Part shown: positions 8,188 to 16,053 of the stretch, one piece after another
Numbering within the stretch: the first letter of the stretch is position 1
How the letters are laid out: every line of letters begins with the position of its first letter
NCBI GenBank assembly: GCA_937927675.1
Contig: CALBSG010000036.1
Coordinates: forward strand, 1-24,506
Reading direction: 5' to 3'
DNA from: an uncultured Paracoccaceae bacterium
Lineage (GTDB): Bacteria > Pseudomonadota > Alphaproteobacteria > Rhodobacterales > Rhodobacteraceae
Length of the DNA: 24,506 nucleotides
Program-made: the position numbers and the translations under genes
Notes under the pieces: model-generated
The model's database searches: none
The model's input: only the letters and a program-made list of their open reading frames with translations
Told to the model about the DNA's origin: nothing

Positions 8188-9537
8188 TTATTTGGCGAAC
8201 TGCTTTTCCAGCCACTTTTCCAGCCAGTGGATGTTGTATTCGCCCGACTGAATCTCCGGCTCGGCCAACAGCATGTGGAAGAGCGGGATCGAGGTGTCGA
8301 TGCCGTCGATGATGATCTCTCCCAGCGCGCGCTTCAGGCGGGCCAAGGCTTCGGGCCGGTCGCGGCCATGCACAATCAACTTGCCGATCAAGCTGTCGTA
8401 GTAAGGCGGGATGCGGTAGCCATCATAAAGTGCGCTGTCCATCCGCACACCCAACCCACCGGGGGCGTGGTACTGCGTCACCTTGCCGGGGCAGGGCGAG
8501 AAGTTCGGGATCTTTTCGGCATTGATCCGCACCTCGATGCAGTGGCCGTTGATCTCCAGATCGTCCTGCCCGAACGACATTTCCATGCCAGAGGCAACGC
8601 GGATCTGTTCGCGCACGAGATCGACGCCGAAGATGCCTTCGGTGACGGGATGTTCCACCTGCAGGCGGGTGTTCATTTCGATGAAATAGAACTCGCCATC
8701 CTCATAGAGGAATTCGATGGTGCCCGCGCCGATGTATTTGATCGCGGCGACGGCATCCGCGCAGGTCTTGCCAATGCGGGCGCGCATTTCGGGGGTGATG
8801 CAGGGGCCGGGGGCCTCTTCAAACACCTTCTGGTGACGGCGCTGCAAAGAGCAATCCCGTTCGCCCAAGTGCACCGCTTTGCCACGGCCATCACCAAAGA
8901 CCTGGATCTCGATATGGCGCGGTTTTTGCAGGTATTTCTCGATATAGACTTCGTCATTGCCAAAGGCGACTTTGGCCTCGGCCCGGGCGGTGCGGAAGGC
9001 GATTTCCAGCTCTTCGGCGTTCTTGGCAACCTTCATCCCGCGACCGCCGCCGCCGGCGGTGGCCTTGATGATGACCGGATATTTGATCGTCTCGGCCACT
9101 TTCAGCGCGGTTTCATAGTCCGGCACGCCGCCCTCTGACCCCGGCACCACCGGAATCCCAAGGTTCTTGGCGGTTTCCTTGGCGGTGATCTTGTCGCCCA
9201 TGATGCGGATATGTTCCGCCGACGGGCCGATGAAGGTCAAACCGTGATCTTCCAGCGCCTGCGCGAAGCTGGCGTTTTCGGACAGGAACCCATAGCCCGG
9301 ATGCACGGCTTGCGCGCCGGTGATCTCGCAGGCCGAAATGATGGCGGCCTTGGAAAGATAGCTTTCCGACGAGGGCGCCGGGCCGATGCAAACGGATTCG
9401 TCTGCCATCCGCACATGCATCGCATCGGAATCGGCGGTGGAATGCACCGCGACCGATTTGATCCCCATCTCGCGGCAGGCGCGGATCACGCGTAGGGCGA
9501 TCTCGCCCCGGTTGGCGATCAGGATTTTGTCGAACAT
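8188..9537 (-). CDS. accC: Acetyl-CoA carboxylase, biotin carboxylase subunit
   Basis: AccC carboxylates the biotin on AccB using ATP and bicarbonate, the first half-reaction of malonyl-CoA formation for fatty-acid synthesis. It shows the N-terminal MFDKILIANRGEIALRVIRA block, HPGYGFLSEN at 79-88, the ATP-grasp glycine loop GGGGRGMK at 162-169, and EMNTRLQVEHPVTE near 288-301 with the metal- and bicarbonate-handling residues. The length of 449 residues is standard. It begins six bases after the accB stop, so the two form an operon; the ribosome site is weak (GAG within the end of accB), which suggests translational coupling. Confidence 0.98.
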   Translation of the reverse strand: MFDKILIANRGEIALRVIRACREMGIKSVAVHSTADSDAMHVRMADESVCIGPAPSSESYLSKAAIISACEITGAQAVHPGYGFLSENASFAQALEDHGLTFIGPSAEHIRIMGDKITAKETAKNLGIPVVPGSEGGVPDYETALKVAETIKYPVIIKATAGGGGRGMKVAKNAEELEIAFRTARAEAKVAFGNDEVYIEKYLQKPRHIEIQVFGDGRGKAVHLGERDCSLQRRHQKVFEEAPGPCITPEMRARIGKTCADAVAAIKYIGAGTIEFLYEDGEFYFIEMNTRLQVEHPVTEGIFGVDLVREQIRVASGMEMSFGQDDLEINGHCIEVRINAEKIPNFSPCPGKVTQYHAPGGLGVRMDSALYDGYRIPPYYDSLIGKLIVHGRDRPEALARLKRALGEIIIDGIDTSIPLFHMLLAEPEIQSGEYNIHWLEKWLEKQFAK

Positions 9538-9543
9538 GGGGGC

Positions 9544-10032
9544 TTACTCGATGATCATCAAAGGTGCGCCATATTCCACCGGATGCCCGTCGGTGACGAG
9601 GATCCGCTTCACGGTGCCCGATTTCGGCGCCGGGATGTGGTTCATGGTCTTCATCGCCTCGATGATGAGAACGGTCTGGCCTTCGGTCACGGTGGCACCC
9701 ACAGCGACAAAGGCGGCAGCACCCGGTTCGGGCGACAGATAGCAGGTGCCAACCATGGGCGAGGTCACCGCGCCCGGATGTTGGGCCGGGTCTTCATGTG
9801 CGACCGGGGCGGCTGCGGCGGCAGGGGCGGCGGCGGGCGCATGGGCGACCGGGGCCGCGTGCACCACCGGGGCGGCATGGACGACCGTCACCTGTTTGAC
9901 GACGCGCACATCAAGGCTGTCATCCTCGCCATATTCGCGTTTCACGGAAAGCTCGGTCAGGTCGTTCTTGTTCAGAAGTTCTGCCAGCGCCGAGATGAAG
10001 GCCACATCGGCCTCAGTCGTGTTCTTGCTCAT
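9544..10032 (-). CDS. accB: Acetyl-CoA carboxylase, biotin carboxyl carrier protein
   Basis: AccB carries the biotin that shuttles carboxyl groups between AccC and the carboxyltransferase. The biotinyl domain is C-terminal (about 86-162), with EAMKTM at 125-130 and biotin on Lys128. The middle (about 50-80) is an Ala/Pro/His-rich linker with repeated VVHAAP-type units, typical of the mobile hinge. The length is 162 residues. The ATG at 10032 is preceded on its strand by GAGG with five bases of spacing. It is the first gene of accBC and is divergent from preT. Confidence 0.98.
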   Translation of the reverse strand: MSKNTTEADVAFISALAELLNKNDLTELSVKREYGEDDSLDVRVVKQVTVVHAAPVVHAAPVAHAPAAAPAAAAAPVAHEDPAQHPGAVTSPMVGTCYLSPEPGAAAFVAVGATVTEGQTVLIIEAMKTMNHIPAPKSGTVKRILVTDGHPVEYGAPLMIIE

Positions 10033-10084
10033 GCCGTCCTCTGTTGACGTTTCGGGGCCTTTTGGCCGCCCGGGGATTGGGCAT

Positions 10085-10118
10085 TGTTATAGGGCTTTGG
10101 GCCGGGGGAAGAAAGCCC
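10085..10118 (-). promoter_or_regulatory. Candidate accB promoter with inverted repeat
   Basis: On the minus strand a TATAAC -10-like hexamer lies at 10090-10085, about 50 bases before the accB start. Directly upstream is a 7-bp inverted repeat, GGGCTTT and AAAGCCC (10118-10112 and 10098-10092), with a 13-base spacer. It would sit between -10 and -35, where a repressor could bind. The -35 match is poor (TTCTTC). Both the promoter and the operator role are inferred. Confidence 0.35.
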
Positions 10119-10152
10119 CGAATGGCTTTTGCCAATTCCGGTGCCGCTATCA

Positions 10153-10178
10153 TTTTACCATTTGATAAAAAATATAAC
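10153..10178 (+). promoter_or_regulatory. Candidate preTA promoter with RutR-like palindrome
   Basis: TTTTACCA (10153-10160), two central T, then TGATAAAA (10163-10170) form an 18-bp near-palindrome with one mismatched pair. The 16-bp core agrees with the RutR operator TTGACCA-NN-TGGTCAA at 11 of 14 defined positions. A TATAAC -10-like hexamer follows at 10173-10178, so the palindrome would lie between -35 and -10, a repression position. RutR is a uracil-sensing regulator of pyrimidine use in E. coli, which fits the downstream pyrimidine-degrading genes. The palindrome is seen; the regulator assignment is inferred. Confidence 0.5.
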
Positions 10179-10226
10179 CTGTGGCAGCCTGATTCCATAA
10201 AAGCAAAGCCAATGGGAGGTTCCACC

Positions 10227-11549
10227 TTGTCCAACAGCCCGCTGACCCCCGGTGTCGTTGCCGGTCGTCTGCCTGACGCCGCGCTGGCCCGCAATTTCTC
10301 TGATCACGAGGCGCCTTTTGATCAGCACGAAGCGCGCGTTGCCGCTGACCGGTGTTATTTCTGCCATGACGCGCCGTGTATGACGGCCTGTCCGACCTCC
10401 ATCGACATTCCGCTGTTCATTCGTCAGATCGCCACCGGCACAGCCGAGGCGGCCGCGAAAACCATCTTCAGCCAGAATATTCTGGGTGGCATGTGCGCCC
10501 GAGTCTGCCCGACCGAGACGCTGTGCGAAGAGGTGTGCGTGCGCGAAACCGCCGAGGGCAAGCCGGTTGAAATTGGCCGGTTGCAGCGTTTTGCCACCGA
10601 TACCTTGATGGCCAAGGGCAAGCATCCCTTCTCCCGTCTGCCTCCCAGCGGGAAGAAGGTGGCAGTGGTGGGCGCGGGCCCTGCAGGTTTGGCCTGCGCC
10701 CACCGGCTTGCCATGAAGGGGCATGAGGTGACGGTGTTCGATCCGCGCCCCAAGGCGGGCGGCCTGAACGAATATGGCATCGCCAGCTACAAATCGACCA
10801 ATGATTTCGCAGCCAAGGAAGTGGCTTGGCTGCTCAAGATTGGCGGTATTCAGATTGAAAACGGCAAGGCTTTGGGCCGCGACATCGCGCTGGCGGATCT
10901 GCAAAAGACCTATGGGGCGGTGTTTTTGGGCATGGGGTTGCCGGGCGTGAACGCGCTGCGGGCCCCCGGTGAGGATGCGTCGCATGTCCGCAATGCCGTT
11001 GATTTCATTTCTGAACTGCGCCAGCAGCCGGATAAGTCCAAGTTGGCCATCGGCCGTGATGTGGTGGTGATCGGTGGCGGGATGACGGCGGTGGACGCCG
11101 CCGTGCAATCGAAGCTTCTGGGTGCTGAAAACGTGACCATCGTTTACCGGCGCGGGCAGGAAAAGATGGCGGCCTCGGGGTATGAACAGGAACACGCCAC
11201 AGGTGCTGGTGTGCGGATCATCTGCAACGCCGCCCCGGTCGCGGTACACGGCCATGAGGTGGAGTTTGCCTATACCGAAGACGGCCCGAATGGCCTGACG
11301 CTGACCAAAGAGACCTTCCGTCTGAAGGCCGATCAGGTTTTCAAGGCCATCGGCCAAACCCTGACCGGCGCACCCGAAGGGGTGAAGATTGACGGCGGCA
11401 AGATCGCGGTGGACGCCACAGGCGCCACATCGGTCAAAGGCATCTGGGCGGGTGGGGATTGTGCGACAGGTGGCGAGGATCTGACGGTCACCGCCGTCAA
11501 GCAGGGCCGCGACGCCGCCGAAGCCATTCACGCGGCATTGATGGGTTAA
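10227..11549 (+). CDS. preT: NAD(P)-dependent dihydropyrimidine dehydrogenase, PreT subunit
   Basis: PreT is the flavoprotein half of bacterial dihydropyrimidine dehydrogenase: it takes electrons from NAD(P)H and passes them to PreA. The N-terminal Cys-rich domain (RCYFCHDAPCMTACPTSID, then CARVCP and CEEVC) matches the iron-sulfur region of the GltD-like family. An FAD-binding VVGAGPAGLACA and a second dinucleotide fold VVIGGGMTAVDAA follow. The C-terminal GIWAGGDCATGGEDLTVTAV is the usual FAD-closing motif. I choose the TTG at 10227 because GGGAGG lies seven bases upstream; an in-frame ATG at 10212 would add five residues and has no good ribosome site. It precedes preA by 11 bases. Confidence 0.95.
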   Translation: MSNSPLTPGVVAGRLPDAALARNFSDHEAPFDQHEARVAADRCYFCHDAPCMTACPTSIDIPLFIRQIATGTAEAAAKTIFSQNILGGMCARVCPTETLCEEVCVRETAEGKPVEIGRLQRFATDTLMAKGKHPFSRLPPSGKKVAVVGAGPAGLACAHRLAMKGHEVTVFDPRPKAGGLNEYGIASYKSTNDFAAKEVAWLLKIGGIQIENGKALGRDIALADLQKTYGAVFLGMGLPGVNALRAPGEDASHVRNAVDFISELRQQPDKSKLAIGRDVVVIGGGMTAVDAAVQSKLLGAENVTIVYRRGQEKMAASGYEQEHATGAGVRIICNAAPVAVHGHEVEFAYTEDGPNGLTLTKETFRLKADQVFKAIGQTLTGAPEGVKIDGGKIAVDATGATSVKGIWAGGDCATGGEDLTVTAVKQGRDAAEAIHAALMG

Positions 11550-11560
11550 GGGGAAACATC

Positions 11561-12859
11561 ATGGCAAATCTGGCATCGAATTTCATCGGCATCAAATCCC
11601 CCAACCCGTTCTGGCTGGCCTCGGCCCCGCCGACCGACAAGAAGGTGAACGTCGAACGTGCCTTCGAGGCAGGCTGGGGTGGGGTGGTCTGGAAGACCCT
11701 TGGCAGCGAAGGGCCGCCGGTCGTTAACGTCTCTGGTCCGCGTTATGGCGCGATCTTTGGGGCGGATCGGCGGTTGTTGGGCCTGAACAACATCGAACTT
11801 ATCACCGACCGCCCGTTGGAGGTGAACCTGCGAGAGATCAAGGAGGTCAAGCGCAAGTGGAAAGACCGCGCCTTGGTCATTTCGCTGATGGTGCCCTGCG
11901 AGGAGGATTACTGGAAGGACATCCTCAAGGCCATCGAGGACACCGAGGCCGATGGGGTGGAGCTGAACTTTGGCTGCCCGCATGGCATGGCCGAACGTGG
12001 CATGGGCAGCGCCGTGGGGCAGGTGCCGGAATATATCGAAATGGTCACGCGCTGGGTCAAGAAATACAGCCGCATGCCCTGTATCGTGAAGCTCACGCCC
12101 AACATCACTTCGATCCTGCCACCCGCGATGGCGGCAAACCGGGGGGGGGCGGATGCGGTTTCGCTGATCAACACCATCAAATCCATCACCAATGTCGATC
12201 TTGATGCGTTTTCGCCGTTCCCGATGATCGACGGGCAAGGCTCGCATGGCGGCTATTGTGGTCCGGCGGTCAAGCCGATTGCGCTGAACATGGTCGGTGA
12301 GATTGCCCGTCATTCCGAAACCCGCGGCCTGCCGATTTCCGGTATTGGCGGGGTGACGACCTGGCGCGATGCGGCCGAGTTTCTGGCAATGGGGGCCGGT
12401 AATGTGCAGGTCTGCACGGCGGCGATGACCTATGGCTTCAAGATCGTGCAAGAGATGATTTCGGGCCTGTCAGAGTATCTGGACAGCAAAGAGATGGCGC
12501 TGTCTGATCTTGTGGGCCGTGCGGTGCCGAATTTCGTAGAATGGCAGCATCTGAACCTGAACTATGTCACCAAGGCGGTGATCAATCAGGACGATTGCAT
12601 CAAATGCGGCCGCTGCTATGCCGCCTGCGAAGACACCAGCCATCAGGCCATCGCCATGAGCGAGGACCGCACCTTTACCGTCAAGGACGAGGAATGTGTG
12701 GCCTGCAACCTGTGCGTCAACGTCTGCCCGGTGGACAATTGCATCACCATGAAGCGGTTGCCCGTCGGCGCGATGGACGAACGCACCGGCCGCGCCGTTG
12801 GTACCTTTGCCGATTGGACGACGCACCCGAACAACCCTGCCGCCACAGCGGCAGAGTAA
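11561..12859 (+). CDS. preA: NAD-dependent dihydropyrimidine dehydrogenase, PreA subunit
   Basis: PreA is the FMN subunit that reduces uracil and thymine to their 5,6-dihydro forms, the first step of reductive pyrimidine degradation. Counterparts of the human DPD active-site residues are visible: the Lys of VVWKTLG, Asn and Glu of GLNNIEL, Asn136 and catalytic Cys139 in NFGCPHG, Lys of VKLTPN, and Asn-Thr of LINTI. Two [4Fe-4S] ferredoxin motifs close the protein: DCIKCGRCYAAC and ECVACNLCVNVCP, near 345-390. The length of 432 residues is typical. The start follows GGGGAAAC. The hydantoinase and ureidopropionase genes of the same pathway are not in the window. Confidence 0.97.
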   Translation: MANLASNFIGIKSPNPFWLASAPPTDKKVNVERAFEAGWGGVVWKTLGSEGPPVVNVSGPRYGAIFGADRRLLGLNNIELITDRPLEVNLREIKEVKRKWKDRALVISLMVPCEEDYWKDILKAIEDTEADGVELNFGCPHGMAERGMGSAVGQVPEYIEMVTRWVKKYSRMPCIVKLTPNITSILPPAMAANRGGADAVSLINTIKSITNVDLDAFSPFPMIDGQGSHGGYCGPAVKPIALNMVGEIARHSETRGLPISGIGGVTTWRDAAEFLAMGAGNVQVCTAAMTYGFKIVQEMISGLSEYLDSKEMALSDLVGRAVPNFVEWQHLNLNYVTKAVINQDDCIKCGRCYAACEDTSHQAIAMSEDRTFTVKDEECVACNLCVNVCPVDNCITMKRLPVGAMDERTGRAVGTFADWTTHPNNPAATAAE

Positions 12860-12893
12860 AGCCGGGACCATTCAGCCTGGTTTTGGGTGACGT

Positions 12894-12963
12894 TCAGCCG
12901 TGTCTGGGCTGAGTTGAATCGAAAAGCGCTGTCTCGTGCAGTTGTACGAACGCGCTTTTCGAT
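12894..12963. terminator. Tandem hairpins after preA; strong bidirectional terminator-like inverted repeat
   Basis: The second structure is a perfect 12-bp inverted repeat, ATCGAAAAGCGC (12918-12929) and GCGCTTTTCGAT (12952-12963). Its 22-base loop contains a further TCGT/ACGA pair (12934-12937, 12946-12949). The A-run on one arm and T-run on the other make it readable as a terminator from both sides, between the converging preA and the small gene at 12994. A smaller hairpin, TCAGCC (12894-12899) and GGCTGA (12907-12912), precedes it. Confidence 0.7.
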
Positions 12964-12993
12964 AAGGCCCATTTGTCTGAAACCTGACAGGCA

Positions 12994-13251
12994 TTAGCCG
13001 CCCGACATCCTTTGCTGTTCGCGGTAGGCGATCCGGGCCGCCTCGGCTGCGGCGCGGCCTGCGGCAAGGTCAGCCGTCAGCGCGGTGACGACCGGCGGTA
13101 AGGCCACGGGTTGGGCAGGCTGGGTTTCAGTGGCCACCGGGCGGGTTTGCGCGGCGGCCGGGCCGGGAAGCGGCTTTTCGCGGGCGGGTTGCGGCGACGG
13201 GCTGGAATGATTTTGCACGGCGACGACGGACATTGCGGATGAGATAGCCAT
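12994..13251 (-). CDS. Small Ala/Pro-rich hypothetical protein
   Basis: An 85-residue open frame begins MAISSAMSVVAVQNHSS and consists mainly of Ala, Pro, Gln and Val. A short helical-looking, charged C-terminal stretch follows (ADLAAGRAAAEAARIAYREQQ, about 64-84). There is no clear signal peptide, domain or catalytic motif. I choose the ATG at 13251, with GGGGG and GAG just upstream, over one at 13263. It lies downstream of the SDR gene on the same strand, with a terminator-like repeat after it. The codon pattern looks like its neighbours, so I accept it as a real gene, but no function can be given. Confidence 0.6.
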   Translation of the reverse strand: MAISSAMSVVAVQNHSSPSPQPAREKPLPGPAAAQTRPVATETQPAQPVALPPVVTALTADLAAGRAAAEAARIAYREQQRMSGG

Positions 13252-13362
13252 CTCAACCCCCATTCACTGTGGTGCCCCCAAGCCTGACATTAGCAGGTTT
13301 CGGGATGCAGATCAGTCAGCGAATACCGCGTATCCGCTTGAAATGCCGCGAAAACGCCGCAA

Positions 13363-14019
13363 TCAAAGCGCGTTGAGGATGCGGGCTGCCTCGGCCTTCG
13401 GCTCCAACAGGGCCTTGCGATCTTCGCCGGGGAAAAAGCGGGCGCGGGTGGCGGTGGGCATCGGGCCTGGGGTGGCGATGATCACACGCGGGCCATGCTT
13501 GGCCGTTTCGGCCTGCCAGCTTTGTGCCAAGGCGATCTGTGCCGCTTTGGTCGCGCCATAGGCCCCAAAGAACTTTTCACCGCCACGCGGATCATCCAGA
13601 AACAGTGCCGTTCCATTGCCCGCCAGCAGCAATGGTTCCACCAACGGAATCAGGCTGCCGGTGGCGCGGGTATTGGTGGCAATCGACTTGTCCCAATCTT
13701 TCATGTCGACCGATCCGGCGGGCGACAGCGGGGCGACATGCACCGCCGCATGAACCCACAGCTGCACTCCGCCCCAGCGGTCATGGATGGACCGGCACAG
13801 ATGGCGCATGGCATCTTCATTGGTCACATCCATCGGCGCAAGGGTTAGGCTGCCTGCACCGGGCAGGCCAAGCGCCTTGACCCGGTCGTCCAACTCTTCC
13901 AAGCCCCCGACCGTGCGGGCAACCGCCACCACATCCCAGCCTTTGACCGCCAGATGTTCCGCCATGGCCGCGCCAAGTCCACGCGAGGCACCGGTGATGA
14001 GGGCGAGTTTACGGGTCAT
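13363..14019 (-). CDS. SDR-family oxidoreductase-like protein lacking the catalytic serine
   Basis: This is a 218-residue short-chain dehydrogenase/reductase fold. The cofactor loop TGASRGLG is at 9-16, Asp64 in PMDVT fits the adenine-contact position, Asn116 matches the structural Asn, and YGATK at 154-158 holds the Tyr and Lys of the active site. The Ser normally 13 residues before the Tyr is missing: the stretch reads LFLDDPRGGEKFFGAY, with Leu141 and Asp142-Asp143 there. The NNAG motif is replaced by VHAAV (89-93). It may be a divergent enzyme or a non-catalytic NAD(P)-binding protein. AGGAG lies seven bases before the ATG. It is downstream of DUF1801 and purF, with a 78-base gap. Confidence 0.85.
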   Translation of the reverse strand: MTRKLALITGASRGLGAAMAEHLAVKGWDVVAVARTVGGLEELDDRVKALGLPGAGSLTLAPMDVTNEDAMRHLCRSIHDRWGGVQLWVHAAVHVAPLSPAGSVDMKDWDKSIATNTRATGSLIPLVEPLLLAGNGTALFLDDPRGGEKFFGAYGATKAAQIALAQSWQAETAKHGPRVIIATPGPMPTATRARFFPGEDRKALLEPKAEAARILNAL

Positions 14020-14097
14020 GGTCTGCTCCTGTGGCTGGGGCTGGAAGCCTGCCGAGCGGGGATATTTGAGAACAGATGAAGGGGCAAGGGCCGGGTG

Positions 14098-14469
14098 TCA
14101 GGCGCGGCGCCCATAGCCTGCGGCAATTTCGGCCTGCCGCGCGGTAACGATGGCGGCAAGCAGCGCATCGGGCAGGGGGCTATCGGGGGAAAACAGCACG
14201 CCGGATTTTGAGGTTTTGAACGGCGCGCAGTCAATTTGCGGGATCACAGACCCCGAATGGGGGTAAAGCCCCAAGTGATGGGTAAAGGCGGCATAACCGA
14301 CCACCATCTTGCCCTTTGGCCCCGGCTGGCGAAAGCCGGGCATGGCGTAGGACATACACTCGATATGGTCTGGCAGCAGCGCCCGAAGACGCAGGCGCAG
14401 CGCGGTCAGGGCGGCGGCGAAGGCGGGGCTTTGGGCGGCGACATAGGCGTCGACCAAAGCCGCCGTCAT
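14098..14469 (-). CDS. DUF1801 domain-containing protein (YdhG-like)
   Basis: This 123-residue protein resembles the DUF1801/YdhG family, whose members were named after iron-chaperone-like folds; its role here is unproven. Typical parts are an N-terminal helical stretch, HIECMSYAMPGFRQPG (about 35-50), KGKMVVGYAAFTHHLGLYPHSGS cut as VVGYAAFTHHLGLYPHSG (about 54-72) and FKTSKSGVLFSPD (about 84-96). Its ATG overlaps the purF stop by one base (TAATG), so it is translated with purF. Link to purine synthesis is only positional. Confidence 0.85.
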   Translation of the reverse strand: MTAALVDAYVAAQSPAFAAALTALRLRLRALLPDHIECMSYAMPGFRQPGPKGKMVVGYAAFTHHLGLYPHSGSVIPQIDCAPFKTSKSGVLFSPDSPLPDALLAAIVTARQAEIAAGYGRRA

Positions 14470-15992
14470 TACTCGGCGGCCTTCATCTGAAAGCCTTCGG
14501 CGATCTTGTCTGCCGGCACGATCGGATAATCGCCCGAGAAACAGGCATCGCAGAACTTCGGTGCTTTGGGGTCACGGCCCTGTGCCTCGCCCGCGGCGCG
14601 GTAAAGCCCGTCCAGCGAGATGAATTTCAGGCTGTTGACGCCGATCCAGTCACGCATTTCGTCTTCGGTCATGGTGGCCGCCAAGAGTTTGGCGCGCTCG
14701 GGCGTGTCGACACCGTAAAAGCACGGCCAAGCCGTCGGCGGCGAGGCGATGCGGAAGTGAACTTCGGCGGCGCCTGCCTCCAAAATCATGTCCTTGATCT
14801 TGCGGCTGGTGGTGCCGCGCACCACGCTGTCATCGACCAAGATCACCCGCTTGCCCTTGATCAGGGCGCGGTTGACGTTCAGCTTCAGCCGCACGCCCAT
14901 GTTGCGGATCTGTTCGGTCGGCTCGATAAAGGTCCGGCCCATATACTGGTTGCGGATGATCCCCATCGCATAGGGGATGCCCGACTCTTGGCTATAGCCG
15001 ATGGCGGCAGGGGTGCCGGAATCCGGCACCGGGCAGACCAGATCTGCCTCAACCGGGGCTTCACGGGCCAGCTCCACGCCGATCTGCCGGCGGGTTTCAT
15101 AGACCGAGCGGCCGCCGATGATGCTATCGGGGCGCGAGAAATAGACCTGTTCGAAGATGCAGAACCGGCTGGCTGCCGGGGCGAAGGGGCGCGACGAAAT
15201 CACCTTGCCGTCTTCGATCACCACCATCTCGCCGGGCTCAATCTCGCGGACAAACTCGGCACCGATGATGTCCAGCGCACAGGTTTCCGACGACAGCGCC
15301 CAAGCATTGTCACCAAGGCGGCCCAGAACCAACGGACGAACGCCCAAAGGATCGCGCACCCCGATCAATTTGGTGCGGGTCATGGCAACGATGGCAAAGG
15401 CGCCTTCGACGCGGCGCAGCGCGTCCTTGATCCGTTCAGCGATGGTTTTCTGGATCGACCGCGCCATCAGGTGGATGATGCATTCGCTGTCCGACCCGGA
15501 CTGGAAGATCGAGCCACGTTCGATCAATTCACGGCGCAGCGCGACGGCATTGGTCAGCGTGCCGTTGTGCGCAATGGCCGCGCCGCCCATGGAAAATTCG
15601 CCAAAGAAGGGCTGCACATCGCGGATGGCGGTCTGGCCCTTGGCCCCGGCGGTGGAATAGCGCACATGGCCGATGGCCAAGGGGCCGGGCAGGTCTTTCA
15701 TCACCTCGGCCTTGGTGAAATTGTCGCGCACATAGCCAAAGCGACGGACCGAGTTGAACCCCTGTTCGGGATCATGGGCGACGATGCCACCTGCCTCTTG
15801 CCCGCGGTGTTGCAGGGCGTGCAGGCCAAGTGCGACGAAGTTCGCGGCGTCATTCACGCCGACGACGCCGAAGATGCCACACTCTTCCTTCAGCTTGTCC
15901 CCGTCGAAATTGGGGTCTTCGATGGGGGAAAACGGGTGGGCGGGGAAGCGGCGCATTGGCTCTCCGAATCCTGAGGGGCTGTTGCGCTTCAT
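14469..15992 (-). CDS. purF: Amidophosphoribosyltransferase (glutamine PRPP amidotransferase)
   Basis: PurF makes 5-phosphoribosylamine from PRPP and glutamine, the first committed step of purine synthesis. It looks like the Bacillus-type enzyme made as a precursor: catalytic Cys38 follows KEE and starts CGIFGVVGV, so residues 1-37 would be a propeptide removed by processing. The N-terminal nucleophile glutaminase domain is followed by a phosphoribosyltransferase domain with the PRPP loop VILVDDSVVRGTTS. Cysteines in FCIFEQVYFSRPD, PCFYGVDT and CDACFSGDYP sit where the [4Fe-4S] ligands of B. subtilis PurF are found. The 507-residue length is normal. It lies 61 bases after cvpA, the classic cvpA-purF pairing. 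Confidence 0.97.
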   Translation of the reverse strand: MKRNSPSGFGEPMRRFPAHPFSPIEDPNFDGDKLKEECGIFGVVGVNDAANFVALGLHALQHRGQEAGGIVAHDPEQGFNSVRRFGYVRDNFTKAEVMKDLPGPLAIGHVRYSTAGAKGQTAIRDVQPFFGEFSMGGAAIAHNGTLTNAVALRRELIERGSIFQSGSDSECIIHLMARSIQKTIAERIKDALRRVEGAFAIVAMTRTKLIGVRDPLGVRPLVLGRLGDNAWALSSETCALDIIGAEFVREIEPGEMVVIEDGKVISSRPFAPAASRFCIFEQVYFSRPDSIIGGRSVYETRRQIGVELAREAPVEADLVCPVPDSGTPAAIGYSQESGIPYAMGIIRNQYMGRTFIEPTEQIRNMGVRLKLNVNRALIKGKRVILVDDSVVRGTTSRKIKDMILEAGAAEVHFRIASPPTAWPCFYGVDTPERAKLLAATMTEDEMRDWIGVNSLKFISLDGLYRAAGEAQGRDPKAPKFCDACFSGDYPIVPADKIAEGFQMKAAE

Positions 15993-16053
15993 GTAGGCCG
16001 ATTAACCCGCGCTGTCACCCCCAAAGCCGACAACCGCGCGCTGCGCTGCGGCA

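Noticed and set aside
10033..10226. A longer preT reading frame starting at 10044
   Set aside because: It would read through the promoter region and the palindrome; the added residues lack homology, and GGGAGG before the TTG at 10227 fits a real start.
14316..15974. A 552-codon open frame on the plus strand opposite purF
   Set aside because: It is a shadow of the purF coding strand in GC-rich DNA; its product has no recognisable domain, while purF shows its full set of catalytic motifs.
15998..16010. TTAACC, a possible CtrA half-site, upstream of purF
   Set aside because: Only a single half-site; no second TTAA half at the seven-base spacing, so no case for CtrA binding.
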